Positions 18,749 through 28,288 of a stretch of DNA of 64,000 bases are shown piece by piece (the first letter of the stretch is position 1; every line of letters begins with the position of its first letter). The notes under the pieces were generated by a model. The model saw nothing but the letters and a program-made list of their open reading frames with translations. It searched no databases and had not been told where the DNA came from. A program made the translations under genes and the position numbers. Source of the DNA: an uncultured Gammaproteobacteria bacterium (GTDB taxonomy: Bacteria; Pseudomonadota; Gammaproteobacteria; Arenicellales; JAANXG01); NCBI GenBank assembly GCA_947258975.1, contig CAMYKK010000003.1, forward strand, positions 150,503 to 214,502. The letters run 5' to 3'.

Positions 18749-19870
18749 TTAGATCGCCCGTAAAACATCTATGGGATCCACATAGTCATATCCCAGATCG
18801 CGAGCCACCTCCTTACAGGTTACTTGGCCGTGGATGACATTGAGGCCGTTACGCAGATGCGGATCGTCGATCAGCGCCGACTTGTATCCCTTGTCCGCGA
18901 GCGTGATAACGTGGGGTAGCGTGACATTGTTGAGTGCGAACGTCGACGTTCGCGGCACCCCACCGGGCATATTGGTCACGCAGTAGTGAACGACGTCATC
19001 GACGACGTAGGTGGGTTCGGCGTGGGTGGTAGGCCGCGATGTCTCGAAACACCCCCCCTGGTCGATCGCCACGTCTACCACGACAGCGCCGGGCTTCATC
19101 TGCCGGACGGTCTCAGCGCCGACCAATTTCGGCGCCGCAGCGCCGGGAACCAGGACGCCGCCGACCACCAATTCAGCCACGAGTACGTGGCGCTCGATCG
19201 CGTCCCGGGTGGCGAACACCGTGTTCGTCGAGCGTCCGAACTGACGCCAGTGAGACGTCAACACGTCCGGATTGCGATCGAGGACCCAGACGTCCGCGCC
19301 CATCCCCACCGCGATGTGGGCGGCATGAGTTCCGACGACGCCGCCGCCCAGAATCACGACCTTGGCCGGATCCACCCCAGGCACGCCGCCCAACAGCATC
19401 CCAAGTCCGCCGTGGGGTTGTTCGAGGCAATAGGCGCCCGCTTGAATCGCCATGCGACCGGCGACTTCGGACATCGGTGCCAACAGCGGCAGGCCGCCAT
19501 TGGGCGAGGTCACCGTCTCGTAGGCAATGCATACCGCGCCGCTCTCAACCAAGTCGCTGGTTTGCTCGGGGTCCGGAGCGAGGTGCAGATACGTAAACAG
19601 TATTTGATCGGCGCGCAACATCGCCCGTTCGCCGGGCTGTGGTTCCTTTACTTTCACGACCAACTCGGCTTGCGCAAAGATCTCCGCGGCCGCATGCGTG
19701 ATGTTGGCCCCGGCACTCTCATACTCGGCATCGGTGACCCCGATGCCCACTCCGGCATCGTGTTCAACGATGACTTCATGGCCATGATGCACCGCCTCAC
19801 GAACGCCGGCCGGCGCGAGGCCGACCCGGTACTCATGGTCTTTGATTTCTTTGGGAACACCGATTAACAA
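18749..19870 (-). CDS. ald: Alanine dehydrogenase
   Basis: LIGVPKEIKDHEYRVGLAPAGVREAVHHGHEVIVE...VVILGGGVVGTHAAHIAVGMGADV...VVDVAIDQGGCFETS. Confidence 0.92.
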   Translation of the reverse strand: MLIGVPKEIKDHEYRVGLAPAGVREAVHHGHEVIVEHDAGVGIGVTDAEYESAGANITHAAAEIFAQAELVVKVKEPQPGERAMLRADQILFTYLHLAPDPEQTSDLVESGAVCIAYETVTSPNGGLPLLAPMSEVAGRMAIQAGAYCLEQPHGGLGMLLGGVPGVDPAKVVILGGGVVGTHAAHIAVGMGADVWVLDRNPDVLTSHWRQFGRSTNTVFATRDAIERHVLVAELVVGGVLVPGAAAPKLVGAETVRQMKPGAVVVDVAIDQGGCFETSRPTTHAEPTYVVDDVVHYCVTNMPGGVPRTSTFALNNVTLPHVITLADKGYKSALIDDPHLRNGLNVIHGQVTCKEVARDLGYDYVDPIDVLRAI

Positions 19871-19990
19871 GGTCCACCTCCCCGCAGGACTGTTTGATGC
19901 ATTGACCGCCCCGAGGGCGGCTGGTTTTATCTTCCAAGACCCGGAGAGTTTTGTCGAGCGCAATCGTGGTATGTGGGTAGTCTCCGCAGC

Positions 19991-20072
19991 CGCCGGACCC
20001 TGCGACTATCGGCGGTGCAAGTCTCTTCGCCAGCTTCCGGACTCCTTGGTGCAATATCCGGGCGAAGTCCGA
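19991..20072 (-). repeat. Dispersed repeat, copy D
   Basis: Reverse complement reads CGGATATTGCACCAAGGAGTCCGGAAGCTGGCGAAGAGACTTGCACCGCCGATAGTCGCAGGGTCCGG. Confidence 0.75.
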
Positions 20073-20129
20073 TAGACCGGCAGCCCCGATTGCCGGCTAT
20101 GGGCGTGTGTGAGCGCCTTAGTCTCTGCG

Positions 20130-20996
20130 TCAGCGGCTGGCCCGGGCGAAGGTGTCGCAGGCGCCTAGTTTGCCGCTTGTTAAGCCGGTTCGAAACCAAT
20201 GCACGCGTTGTTCTGCGGAACCGTGGGTGAAGGACTCGGGTTGCACGCGTCGCCCGGCCATCTGCTGCATGCGGTCATCTCCCACTGACGCTGCGGCGCG
20301 CAGACCCTCTTCGGCATCGCCGGGTTCGAGAATGCGCCGTTGTTTGTGTGCATGATGTGCCCATACGCCGGCATAACAATCCGCCTGCAGCTCGGTGAGT
20401 ACCGACAACGCGTTGGCTTGCGACTGCGAGGCCTGGGCTTGCGCTTGCCTGACTTGTTGCGACGTCCCCAGCAGGTTCTGCACGTGATGAGCGATTTCAT
20501 GACTAACGACATACGCCTGGGCGAAATCACCGGAGGCGCCGAATTGCCGTAACTGGCGGAAGAATCCCAGATCAATGTACACCTTCTGATCAGGGGGACA
20601 ATAAAACGGCCCGGTTGCCGCCGAGCTGAATCCGCATGCAGATTGTACGTGATCTGTATACAACACCAGCTTGGGAGGTTGATACCGCGCCCCGGCGGAC
20701 CTGAACAGTCCGCTCCAGGTATCCTCGGTATCCGCCAGCACCACGGACACGAACTGTGCTCCCTGGTCCTCGACCGCACCTGGGCGCGGGGCCTCTTGCC
20801 GCTGCGGGCTCATCGAGCCGCCGCCGGCGAGCATGTTGAGGATCTGGGTGGGGTCCCCACCGAGAAACAGGACCGCCACCAACGCCAGCAAGCCGAACCC
20901 GCCGCCGAACTTGATGCCCCGCGGTACGCGCGGAGTCGATCTGCGGCCACGACGATCCTCAATGTTGCTGCTGCGTCTACCGGTTCTCCATCTCAC
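20130..20996 (-). CDS. ypfJ: YpfJ family neutral zinc metallopeptidase
   Basis: MRWRTGRRSSNIEDRRG start, AYVVSHEIAHHVQNLLGTS zinc motif, ELQADCYAGVWAHHA. Confidence 0.88.
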   Translation of the reverse strand: MRWRTGRRSSNIEDRRGRRSTPRVPRGIKFGGGFGLLALVAVLFLGGDPTQILNMLAGGGSMSPQRQEAPRPGAVEDQGAQFVSVVLADTEDTWSGLFRSAGARYQPPKLVLYTDHVQSACGFSSAATGPFYCPPDQKVYIDLGFFRQLRQFGASGDFAQAYVVSHEIAHHVQNLLGTSQQVRQAQAQASQSQANALSVLTELQADCYAGVWAHHAHKQRRILEPGDAEEGLRAAASVGDDRMQQMAGRRVQPESFTHGSAEQRVHWFRTGLTSGKLGACDTFARASR

Positions 20997-21355
20997 GCTT
21001 GTGCTACCGACTTACAATGGTTCATTACATCATGTTGATTACTCGGAGGGTCGGTACGATAAATAAACTCGGGAAGATTGTCGAATTTTCGCCACGATTC
21101 ATCGTGTCATCTCGCCCAATTGCATGTCCTTGTATGATGCGCATATGGCCCGAGGTGTCGCTCGGTTGTCTGTGCGCACTAGCCGTATTCGACGCCACAG
21201 CGCAAGCCTGAAACATGTCCCGGCTCGACGTGCGGATTGGATCAGCGGCTTGACGCAGGTCCAGGCGCTAGCGAAGATCGCGGCTCATTTTCGTTAGCGG
21301 GTCGAGTACGGCTCGCCGCGACGCTTGGTGCAACGCAAGAGGGATATCCATTTCA

Positions 21356-22258
21356 ATGTTTCTGCCTCCTCATGTATTACTGATCCTATGTGTGTTTTTT
21401 TGGGCCGGTAATGCCATCGTTGGCAAGATCGCAAGCGGCCACATTCCGGCATTTACTCTGTCTTTTTGGCGATGGGCTATTGCCTTGATCATTATCCTGC
21501 CGTTTGGGTACCGTTCGGTGTTCCGGCAGTGGCAGTTTTACCGCACTAATTGGAAGTATTTGCTGGTGATCGCATTTCTGAGCGTCACGGTTTACAACAC
21601 CTTTCAATATTGGGCGCTGAATTGGACGTCGGCGATCAATGTCGGCATCATCAGCGCCTCGTTGCCGATCATCATCTTATTGCTGACCACGTTGACAGGC
21701 CACGATAAACCCAACGCGTACCAATTCAGCGGGGCTTTTTTGGCTGTCGTGGGCGTGCTCTACGTTATCAGCCATGGCGACATCGAGGTGTTGCTCAATC
21801 TAGGCGTGAATGTCGGGGACGGCTTGATTCTGGTTGCGGTGCTCGGTTGGGCGGTATATTCCGTGCTCCTCAAGCGTTTGCCCGATGATATCAATCAAGT
21901 CGGGCTTCTGACTGTGCTGATCGTATTGGGTGTCACCGGGATTATTCCGTTTTACACCTGGGACTTGATGCACGGAAATACCTTTGTGCTGGACCGCACT
22001 GCGATTATCATTTTAGGTTACGTTAGTATTTTCCCCTCAGTATTGTCCTACGTGTTTTGGAACCGTGCGGTTCATGCCGGCGGCGCAAATCTGGCAGGTT
22101 TGTTTGTAAATTTAACGCCAGTGTTCGTTGCCGTGTTGGCAATTATTTTCCTGGGAGAACGATTGGCGAGCTATCACCTTGTCGGTGTCAGCTTGATATT
22201 CGCCGGTATCTATGTCGCGACCCGACTTGCGAATCGCAGCTTGCATCACAATTCTTAA
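21356..22258 (+). CDS. DMT superfamily (EamA) transporter
   Basis: Ten hydrophobic segments; FFWAGNAIVGKIASGHIPAFTLSFWRW typical of EamA. Confidence 0.87.
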   Translation: MFLPPHVLLILCVFFWAGNAIVGKIASGHIPAFTLSFWRWAIALIIILPFGYRSVFRQWQFYRTNWKYLLVIAFLSVTVYNTFQYWALNWTSAINVGIISASLPIIILLLTTLTGHDKPNAYQFSGAFLAVVGVLYVISHGDIEVLLNLGVNVGDGLILVAVLGWAVYSVLLKRLPDDINQVGLLTVLIVLGVTGIIPFYTWDLMHGNTFVLDRTAIIILGYVSIFPSVLSYVFWNRAVHAGGANLAGLFVNLTPVFVAVLAIIFLGERLASYHLVGVSLIFAGIYVATRLANRSLHHNS

Positions 22259-22761
22259 GCCTTCGGCTCCGCGCCGGGCCCGCAGTTGGGCGACGGTTTC
22301 TCCGGTTGTGTTGCGGGTTTGACATAAGCACCGGGGATTTCTGCGGCGTACGCTGGGACGCTTCCCACGCCAATCCGGGGAGCGGAAAAACGTGTTCGGA
22401 TAGGCCGGGCGCCCGCTATTTTTTTGCCACGTCCCGCAAAAATAGGCCAATCTTTTCGCCCCTCCTGCGACCCTTTCCAGTGCGACGTGACACCTTGCCG
22501 TCCGTCCGATGTAGCCCACGGCGATCGGATTCTCCACGGCGTTCTCGCCGGCGGCGCTCAGAACCAGAATATTTAGTGGAAATGACCACTTCTTCCACAG
22601 CGTCCCAACGGTTTCGATCTTCGCGCCCTATCATATCTCACCCCCACAGTGAGACTCTTACAAATTAAAAATGACATCCAGATAATGGGATACTTGTTCG
22701 CGACATGCCGTTGGGTCTAGTCCAAGACCGCCCTGACACACGCCGCATACCTTGGACACCC

Positions 22762-22796
22762 CAACCACGCCCGGAATCTAGGACCGGGGGTGGTTG
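22762..22796. terminator. Hairpin with 13-bp arms (one mismatch), possible terminator or palindromic element
   Basis: CAACCACGCCCGG - AATCTAGGA - CCGGGGGTGGTTG. Confidence 0.45.
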
Positions 22797-23286
22797 AGAT
22801 TTGCTAACAAGTTAGAGTGTAGTCGCAAAAATCCATAGCGCCAATAACGATATGGCTATGGTTGACCGCTTTGCATCTATCAACCTTTCCGTTTTGTGGC
22901 GCTGGTCTATACTTTTCATAGCCCAGTCTTTTCGGGTAGGGGTAGTTCCGGCCACCGCCGGAAGTCAATTCCTTGAGTTGTTGTGTTGTCCCGCCTTTCG
23001 GATAGGTGGGGAAGTGGGTCGGTGGCCGATCCGTACTGGCCGCCGGCCTTTTTTTGACGACCGCCTGCGACGGAGTGCCGTGGAGGAACATGTGGGCTCG
23101 TGGGACCGGCGCGGTACAGCGCCGCAACATGTAGCCGCGGTGGAATCGAGCACGTTTGCACTTCACGGTGTTGGCGTCTGGATACCCATATTCAATAAGA
23201 CAGGTTTGGATTTGGGATCCACATCATGTGGGTGGGTCGTTGGCCATCGGCACTACCGCATCCCGAATGCCCGGCGATCCTGAAGT

Positions 23287-23841
23287 TCAACCCTGATCTT
23301 TGGGCCCGGCGGGTTCGCACGCACCTTCGCTATTGACTTCGACCCGCGGGCGGTCCCAGATCCCCCGGCGTCGCAACACGATAAGAGATTCGTCAACGAA
23401 TGCCTCGAAGGACGAAAGGCCACCGGTTTTTTTTACCATGAGTTGCCCGTCGACCCGTAACTCGGCGCTGACCAGGCGATCGCCACAATAGTTGCCGATC
23501 GCTTGAACAAATTTACCGCTGGTGACGTTGCTGCAACCGTCAAAGCCCTGTCGTTTAATCTTGATGGTTTGAATGCCGAACTGTTTCAAGGCTCTGCTGG
23601 CGTGGGGCAGCGCGCCATCGAAGCCATAGCGCATAATAGCGGACTCCATAGCAGCTGAAGCACTTGCCTTTTCTTGGACAGAAAGATCGTCACCCTCCAC
23701 AAAGACGCTACCGGTCATGAATTGGCAGTTTTCATATATCCCCACCATCGTTGCGCTGGCGCCATGCGCGGGAGTTGTAGACCACAGCGCCATAGCTAAT
23801 ATCAAAGTAGACAGTTGTAGCAGCGAGTGTTGTGTTGTCAT
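23287..23841 (-). CDS. Secreted hypothetical protein
   Basis: MTTQHSLLQLSTLILAMALWSTTPAHGA signal peptide; longer ORF upstream looks spurious. Confidence 0.55.
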   Translation of the reverse strand: MTTQHSLLQLSTLILAMALWSTTPAHGASATMVGIYENCQFMTGSVFVEGDDLSVQEKASASAAMESAIMRYGFDGALPHASRALKQFGIQTIKIKRQGFDGCSNVTSGKFVQAIGNYCGDRLVSAELRVDGQLMVKKTGGLSSFEAFVDESLIVLRRRGIWDRPRVEVNSEGACEPAGPKDQG

Positions 23842-24400
23842 GTCTCGACCCCTACTCGGTCGGTTAAGCAAATCATCTAAGAAGGCAAGAGTTCTCGGTA
23901 TCCAACCGCATCGCGGTGACCCCGCTGAGGACCCGTTCAACCGCTCACGAGGCGATCCACTGGTAGATCCCGCTCGCTGGCGGCAGCGTCCTTCGCGGCC
24001 GTTGGCCTGTCGACCTGTCGACCCGCTACCGCTATGGTATCCGCTTTTCGGCAGGGATCGCCAGGCTTGTGGATCATGCGCGGCCGTATTGAGCACTTGC
24101 CCCACCGCATTGAGCGGCCGGGGCTCGTCAAAGGTGTAAGTCTCTCTTACACTGCAAGCCCGACTAAAAACCGGCATATTGCAACAAGATTGGGAAAAAT
24201 GGGGTAACGGCGTGTTTGCGAGAATGGCTTCGATAATCGTTAGATGCCCGTGTCGTACCCGAGGTCTGGACAATTCCAGTTCCGGCTGGGCCGTGACCGC
24301 GCGGATGCACGCTTCACTGTGCAGATGAATCAGGATCAGAATCGTCGGCTCGGCCGCCCGTTGTTCATCCCTCCAGCGCCGCCTCCTGCCGCCGTTATTC

Positions 24401-24428
24401 GGGATCCTTGGTGCAATGCGCGGGCTAA
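24401..24428 (-). repeat. Partial dispersed repeat, copy F (left part only)
   Basis: GGGATCCTTGGTGCAATGCGCGGGCTAA resembles the left part of copy D in the same orientation. Confidence 0.55.
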
Positions 24429-24464
24429 TGGGTCGGCGCCGTAAGCAGCTTGGGATGATGAACA

Positions 24465-25400
24465 GTGGGGACAGATATCGTGGCGAAATCTAAACGCCGG
24501 CGTCGCGGCCCCGGTCGCTTGATTTTGAAACTCGTAAGCGTCGTTGTTCTTCTGTCCGTGTCTGTTGTGTGGGTGCTGCGCTGGTATCCGCCACTGACGT
24601 CCGCCTTTATGCTGCGAAGCCAGTATTTTTCCGATAACGGCGGTACCCGGATTGCGCATCGTTGGGCTCCTTGGGAGCGTATTTCGCCCCTTGTGGCGCT
24701 CGCCGTGATTGCCGCCGAAGACCAAAAGTTTCCGCGGCATTGGGGTTTTGATCTCCAGCAAATTAGAAACGCCGTTCGAGAGAACAAGCATCGAAGCCAT
24801 GCCCGCGGGGCCAGTACGATAACTCAGCAAGTCGCCAAGAACTTGTTCCTATGGCCCGGCCGCAGCTACGTGCGCAAGGGGTTGGAGGTGTATTTCACGG
24901 TCGTGCTCGAATTGCTGTGGTCAAAGCAACGCATTCTCGAGGTCTATTTGAACATTGCCGAATTCGCACCCGGCGTATTTGGTGTGGCGGCGGCGAGCAC
25001 GCGTTACTTCGCAAAATCAACAGAGAGTTTGGATGCTGATGACGCTGCGTTGTTGGCTGCGGTACTGCCAAATCCGCGACGGCTCAAGCTTAGCCGGCCT
25101 ACCCCGTACTTGCGTACCCGGGCGCAGTGGATACGCCGGCAGATGGACCAACTCGGCGGCGTGAGATACTTGGATAGCCTCGCCGGCATGTCGGGCCACG
25201 GATTCCGGATGGTGGCAATGGGAGAGGCGCCCAGCCGGGGTATTGCGCCAAGGATTGCGGAGGCTGGCGAAGAGACTTGTCCTGCGTGTAGTCGCAGGGT
25301 CTGTTGGAAAGAACGCCGCGCTGGAACGAGACCCATAGTTGGCTATGAGTCGAGTGAAGGCCAAGCGCTGATGGACGAGAGCCGGCCGGGGCCGGGATAG
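24465..25400 (+). CDS. mtgA: Monofunctional biosynthetic peptidoglycan transglycosylase with atypical C-terminal extension
   Basis: [59 protein letters not shown]51 motifs. GTG at 24480 is an alternative start. Confidence 0.88.
   Translation: MGTDIVAKSKRRRRGPGRLILKLVSVVVLLSVSVVWVLRWYPPLTSAFMLRSQYFSDNGGTRIAHRWAPWERISPLVALAVIAAEDQKFPRHWGFDLQQIRNAVRENKHRSHARGASTITQQVAKNLFLWPGRSYVRKGLEVYFTVVLELLWSKQRILEVYLNIAEFAPGVFGVAAASTRYFAKSTESLDADDAALLAAVLPNPRRLKLSRPTPYLRTRAQWIRRQMDQLGGVRYLDSLAGMSGHGFRMVAMGEAPSRGIAPRIAEAGEETCPACSRRVCWKERRAGTRPIVGYESSEGQALMDESRPGPG
25232..25320 (+). repeat. Dispersed repeat, copy B (inside mtgA 3' end)
   Basis: AGCCGGGGTATTGCGCCAAGGATTGCGGAGGCTGGCGAAGAGACTTGTCCTGCGTGTAGTCGCAGGGTCTGTTGGAAAGAACGCCGC. 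Confidence 0.85.
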
Positions 25401-25511
25401 GCGTGACCGTCGTAAACCTGTGTCGTAAACTTTGGCGCAATGCCTCGCATGCTGACGCGGGCTCTGCGTGCCTGAAGTTGCGCATTAATCAATACCGGCC
25501 CGGGGCCGGAA

Positions 25512-26450
25512 TCATAGATTCCAGCAACTCGGCAGCATTTCGACTTTCGGGTATCGCACCAGGGCGTAAATCCTCGTCGGAAAATCGCCGACCTTGATTT
25601 CGTTGAGAACAATATCGTTGACCGCCCCCACGCCGTTCCGCGGTTCGATGACCCCCAACCTGGATATTCGCAGTCTGCGTCGGCGCAGCGTCAACAACTC
25701 TCCTGGTCGGCTCAAGGTAGCAGTCAGCTCCTCGACATAGGTGGCGGGGTTTTTGAAATTTAATCCGCAGCAAAGCAATTTATCATTTTGCGTGTTTCGC
25801 GCTGTACGCAATATTAATCTAGGCGCTGAGACGCGGAGATAGGCCGCAACGTTGGTGAGCAGGGTGTGTGTTAGGGCCTCGCGAACCTGGTTCTCAGTGG
25901 CGCAGGGTGCTAATAACTCGTGATCTGTAAAACTCAGCGTAGTCTGCGGCATATCACGCACGACAATGTTTCCCTGCAGGCCAAAGCCAAACGTATTCTT
26001 CTCCATTTTTGTGACGATAAGTACGGCGTAGGCCTCTTTCAGTCCGCGCGATGGCTCCGATAGGAAATACCGGTTCAACTCGCGTGCGTGACTGAAGATC
26101 CTCCGGATCTCCTGCGTGTTGGCGAAAATGGCGTTCACCAGCGGGTCAGCCGCGTAGGCTTTCCTGTTGACCGCAACGGCCACCGGCAAACTTTCCACGA
26201 TTGCTTCGACGTGCCGCAACAGAGATCTCACGCCGATCCGCAGCTTTTTCTTGTAAGCACTCACACACCGGATTCTCGCATCGGTGTCGTTAACGAAACT
26301 TTCAACGGTGTCCAACACCTTTTGTGTCTCCTTCCGTGTGTCTGATCGTTGCCTGAGCCATTCCCGGGATAACTGTTGAATATGCCCCCACTGCTCCTGA
26401 AAAAACCGGCGCATGGCAACGTTTCGCGGACCCCGGCGCTCTGCATGCAT
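25512..26450 (-). CDS. Hypothetical protein
   Basis: Long 312-aa ORF with no competing plausible frame; no family recognised. Confidence 0.6.
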   Translation of the reverse strand: MHAERRGPRNVAMRRFFQEQWGHIQQLSREWLRQRSDTRKETQKVLDTVESFVNDTDARIRCVSAYKKKLRIGVRSLLRHVEAIVESLPVAVAVNRKAYAADPLVNAIFANTQEIRRIFSHARELNRYFLSEPSRGLKEAYAVLIVTKMEKNTFGFGLQGNIVVRDMPQTTLSFTDHELLAPCATENQVREALTHTLLTNVAAYLRVSAPRLILRTARNTQNDKLLCCGLNFKNPATYVEELTATLSRPGELLTLRRRRLRISRLGVIEPRNGVGAVNDIVLNEIKVGDFPTRIYALVRYPKVEMLPSCWNL

Positions 26451-26716
26451 CGTCGCGATTACTCCCTGATCTTTATCTATATATACGACCCTGGCGGAGA
26501 AAGCTTTAGCCTGAAGACTGCATCATTGCCCGCGATGATCGTGTACGGATCGGGTGGCTGCTCGCCTTCTGCGGTCCGGTCGCGCATGGAAACCGCCGCC
26601 ACCTGCGGGCTAGCCGCGGTTAAGGCTCCACGCAGTGGCCGCCGCAAAAAACCGGTGCCCAAATCAAATCGATTCCACGTATGTCCAGCCGCGGCTATAA
26701 ATCTTCTCGCGCGTCG

Positions 26717-27223
26717 TTATGAGCTGGAAGCTTGCGGGATAAATTGTAGCGCGACGCCATTATTGCACCAACGCTTGCCGGTGGGGGGTGGGCCGTCTTT
26801 GAATACATGTCCTTGATGCCCGCCGCAACGCGCGCAGTGATACTCGGTTCGTGGATAAATGAGTTTGAAATCAGTCCTGGTTTCCAGATGGCCCTCGATG
26901 GAAGCATAAAAACTCGGCCAGCCGGTTCCGCTGTCGTACTTGGTTTGAGACAGAAACAACTCCAACCCACAACCCGCGCATACGTATACGCCTTTTCCAT
27001 ATTCTTTATCCAGGGGGCTGCTAAACGGCGGTTCGGTGCCTGCTTCGCGCAGCACCCGATACTGGTTCGACGTTAGTTGGCGCTTCCATTCTGCGTTCGT
27101 CTTAGAGATTCTTTCAATGCCGTTGGGTTCCTGATCCCTGGTACCAGCGCTGAGCATGCGATTTTTTGCAAATACCGCTGTGCCAAGTCCCAGCACGCCT
27201 AACACGAAGGTGCGTCTTTTCAT
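26717..27223 (-). CDS. msrB: Peptide-methionine (R)-S-oxide reductase with N-terminal export-like signal
   Basis: CAGCGLELF...YDSGTGWPSFY...CARCGGHQGHVF...RWCNNGVAL; N-terminus MKRRTFVLGVLGLGTAVFA. Confidence 0.92.
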   Translation of the reverse strand: MKRRTFVLGVLGLGTAVFAKNRMLSAGTRDQEPNGIERISKTNAEWKRQLTSNQYRVLREAGTEPPFSSPLDKEYGKGVYVCAGCGLELFLSQTKYDSGTGWPSFYASIEGHLETRTDFKLIYPRTEYHCARCGGHQGHVFKDGPPPTGKRWCNNGVALQFIPQASSS

Positions 27224-27279
27224 GGTCGGTTTCTTCGCTGTGATCTATATGCCATTAGATGGCTGGTCGCGGCATCAGT

Positions 27280-28275
27280 TCAATCCGTGAAATCCTTGTG
27301 ATGCGGCTCGGCGGCGTGAGTGCGGGTCTCGGCGGTGATTGCAGCACGCAGCGATGCGCGCGGCGCGCGATCGTTGAACTGTATTTTCTGGTGTTGGGCG
27401 TTGACGCCCAAATCATCCCACAGGGCGGGCAGATCGATGGCCTCGGGTGAGTCCTTCATCCGTTCGTACAGCGTGGTCAGCGCGAGGGTTCCGGTCGCCG
27501 CGTCGGCGACCGCGAACACGCGCGATAAGGAGTCGACCTGATTGGTCATATCAAGTCCAGCATTGACAATGCCACGCAGCGCATCGCGCAGCGTCATTTT
27601 TCCACCGCTTGCCGTGCGGATATCGATGTCCGCAAGAAGGCAGAATAGCGCTCCCCCCCAATAGGTGCGTCCCCAGGTTGGGGTGAAATCCAGGCCGCGG
27701 TCACCGGTGCGAGGCAGCCCGTGGGGCATCCCGCGCACGAATCCGTGCCATACCTCTTCCGGGGTCAAGGCTCCGGCATTTGCGCGTGCGATCGATTCAA
27801 CGTACACCGCGAGCCCTTCCTCGATCCAATGATGACGGTCCGGAACCCTGGGAAACGCCAAATGGATCAATTCGTGAATCAATACCCAGTCCGACTCGAG
27901 ATCATAGGGCGTGGACTCGACGCCCACGGTGATGTTCACCGTGGGACCGTGTCGTAGGGCGCGCCCGTTCTTGACGCCGGCGCCCGTGGCCGCCCGCACC
28001 CCGATATAGGCCTGCTCGGTTGGGAAGCGCGCATAATAATTGACGACGACAGCGGCGCTGCGCCGTATCCAACTCACGATCTCCTTGTTTGGCAAACGAA
28101 AATCAGAATTCTCTATGACCACGTGCAGTTGGCTGCCGGCCACATCGACTCTCGTCGCGTTTTGTGTCGCCCATACCGGGCACGCATTTCCGGTGAGCAC
28201 GGCGATCAAAAACACGATGGTAAGCGGACGCTCTAGCTTTCTAACGGTCGCAGCCACGTTAATAACGACAAGCAC
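27280..28275 (-). CDS. Putative metallopeptidase-like secreted/membrane protein
   Basis: N-terminal hydrophobic segment; LIHELIHLAF...HHWIEEGLAVYVE gluzincin-like HExxH...E pattern. Confidence 0.6.
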   Translation of the reverse strand: MLVVINVAATVRKLERPLTIVFLIAVLTGNACPVWATQNATRVDVAGSQLHVVIENSDFRLPNKEIVSWIRRSAAVVVNYYARFPTEQAYIGVRAATGAGVKNGRALRHGPTVNITVGVESTPYDLESDWVLIHELIHLAFPRVPDRHHWIEEGLAVYVESIARANAGALTPEEVWHGFVRGMPHGLPRTGDRGLDFTPTWGRTYWGGALFCLLADIDIRTASGGKMTLRDALRGIVNAGLDMTNQVDSLSRVFAVADAATGTLALTTLYERMKDSPEAIDLPALWDDLGVNAQHQKIQFNDRAPRASLRAAITAETRTHAAEPHHKDFTD

Positions 28276-28288
28276 ATGACCGCGAAGT

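Noticed and set aside
18986-19867. 293-aa plus-strand ORF opposite ald
   Set aside because: Antisense shadow of alanine dehydrogenase.
22804-23166. 120-aa minus-strand ORF in the gene-poor region
   Set aside because: No convincing start context or family; composition not protein-like. Left unassigned.
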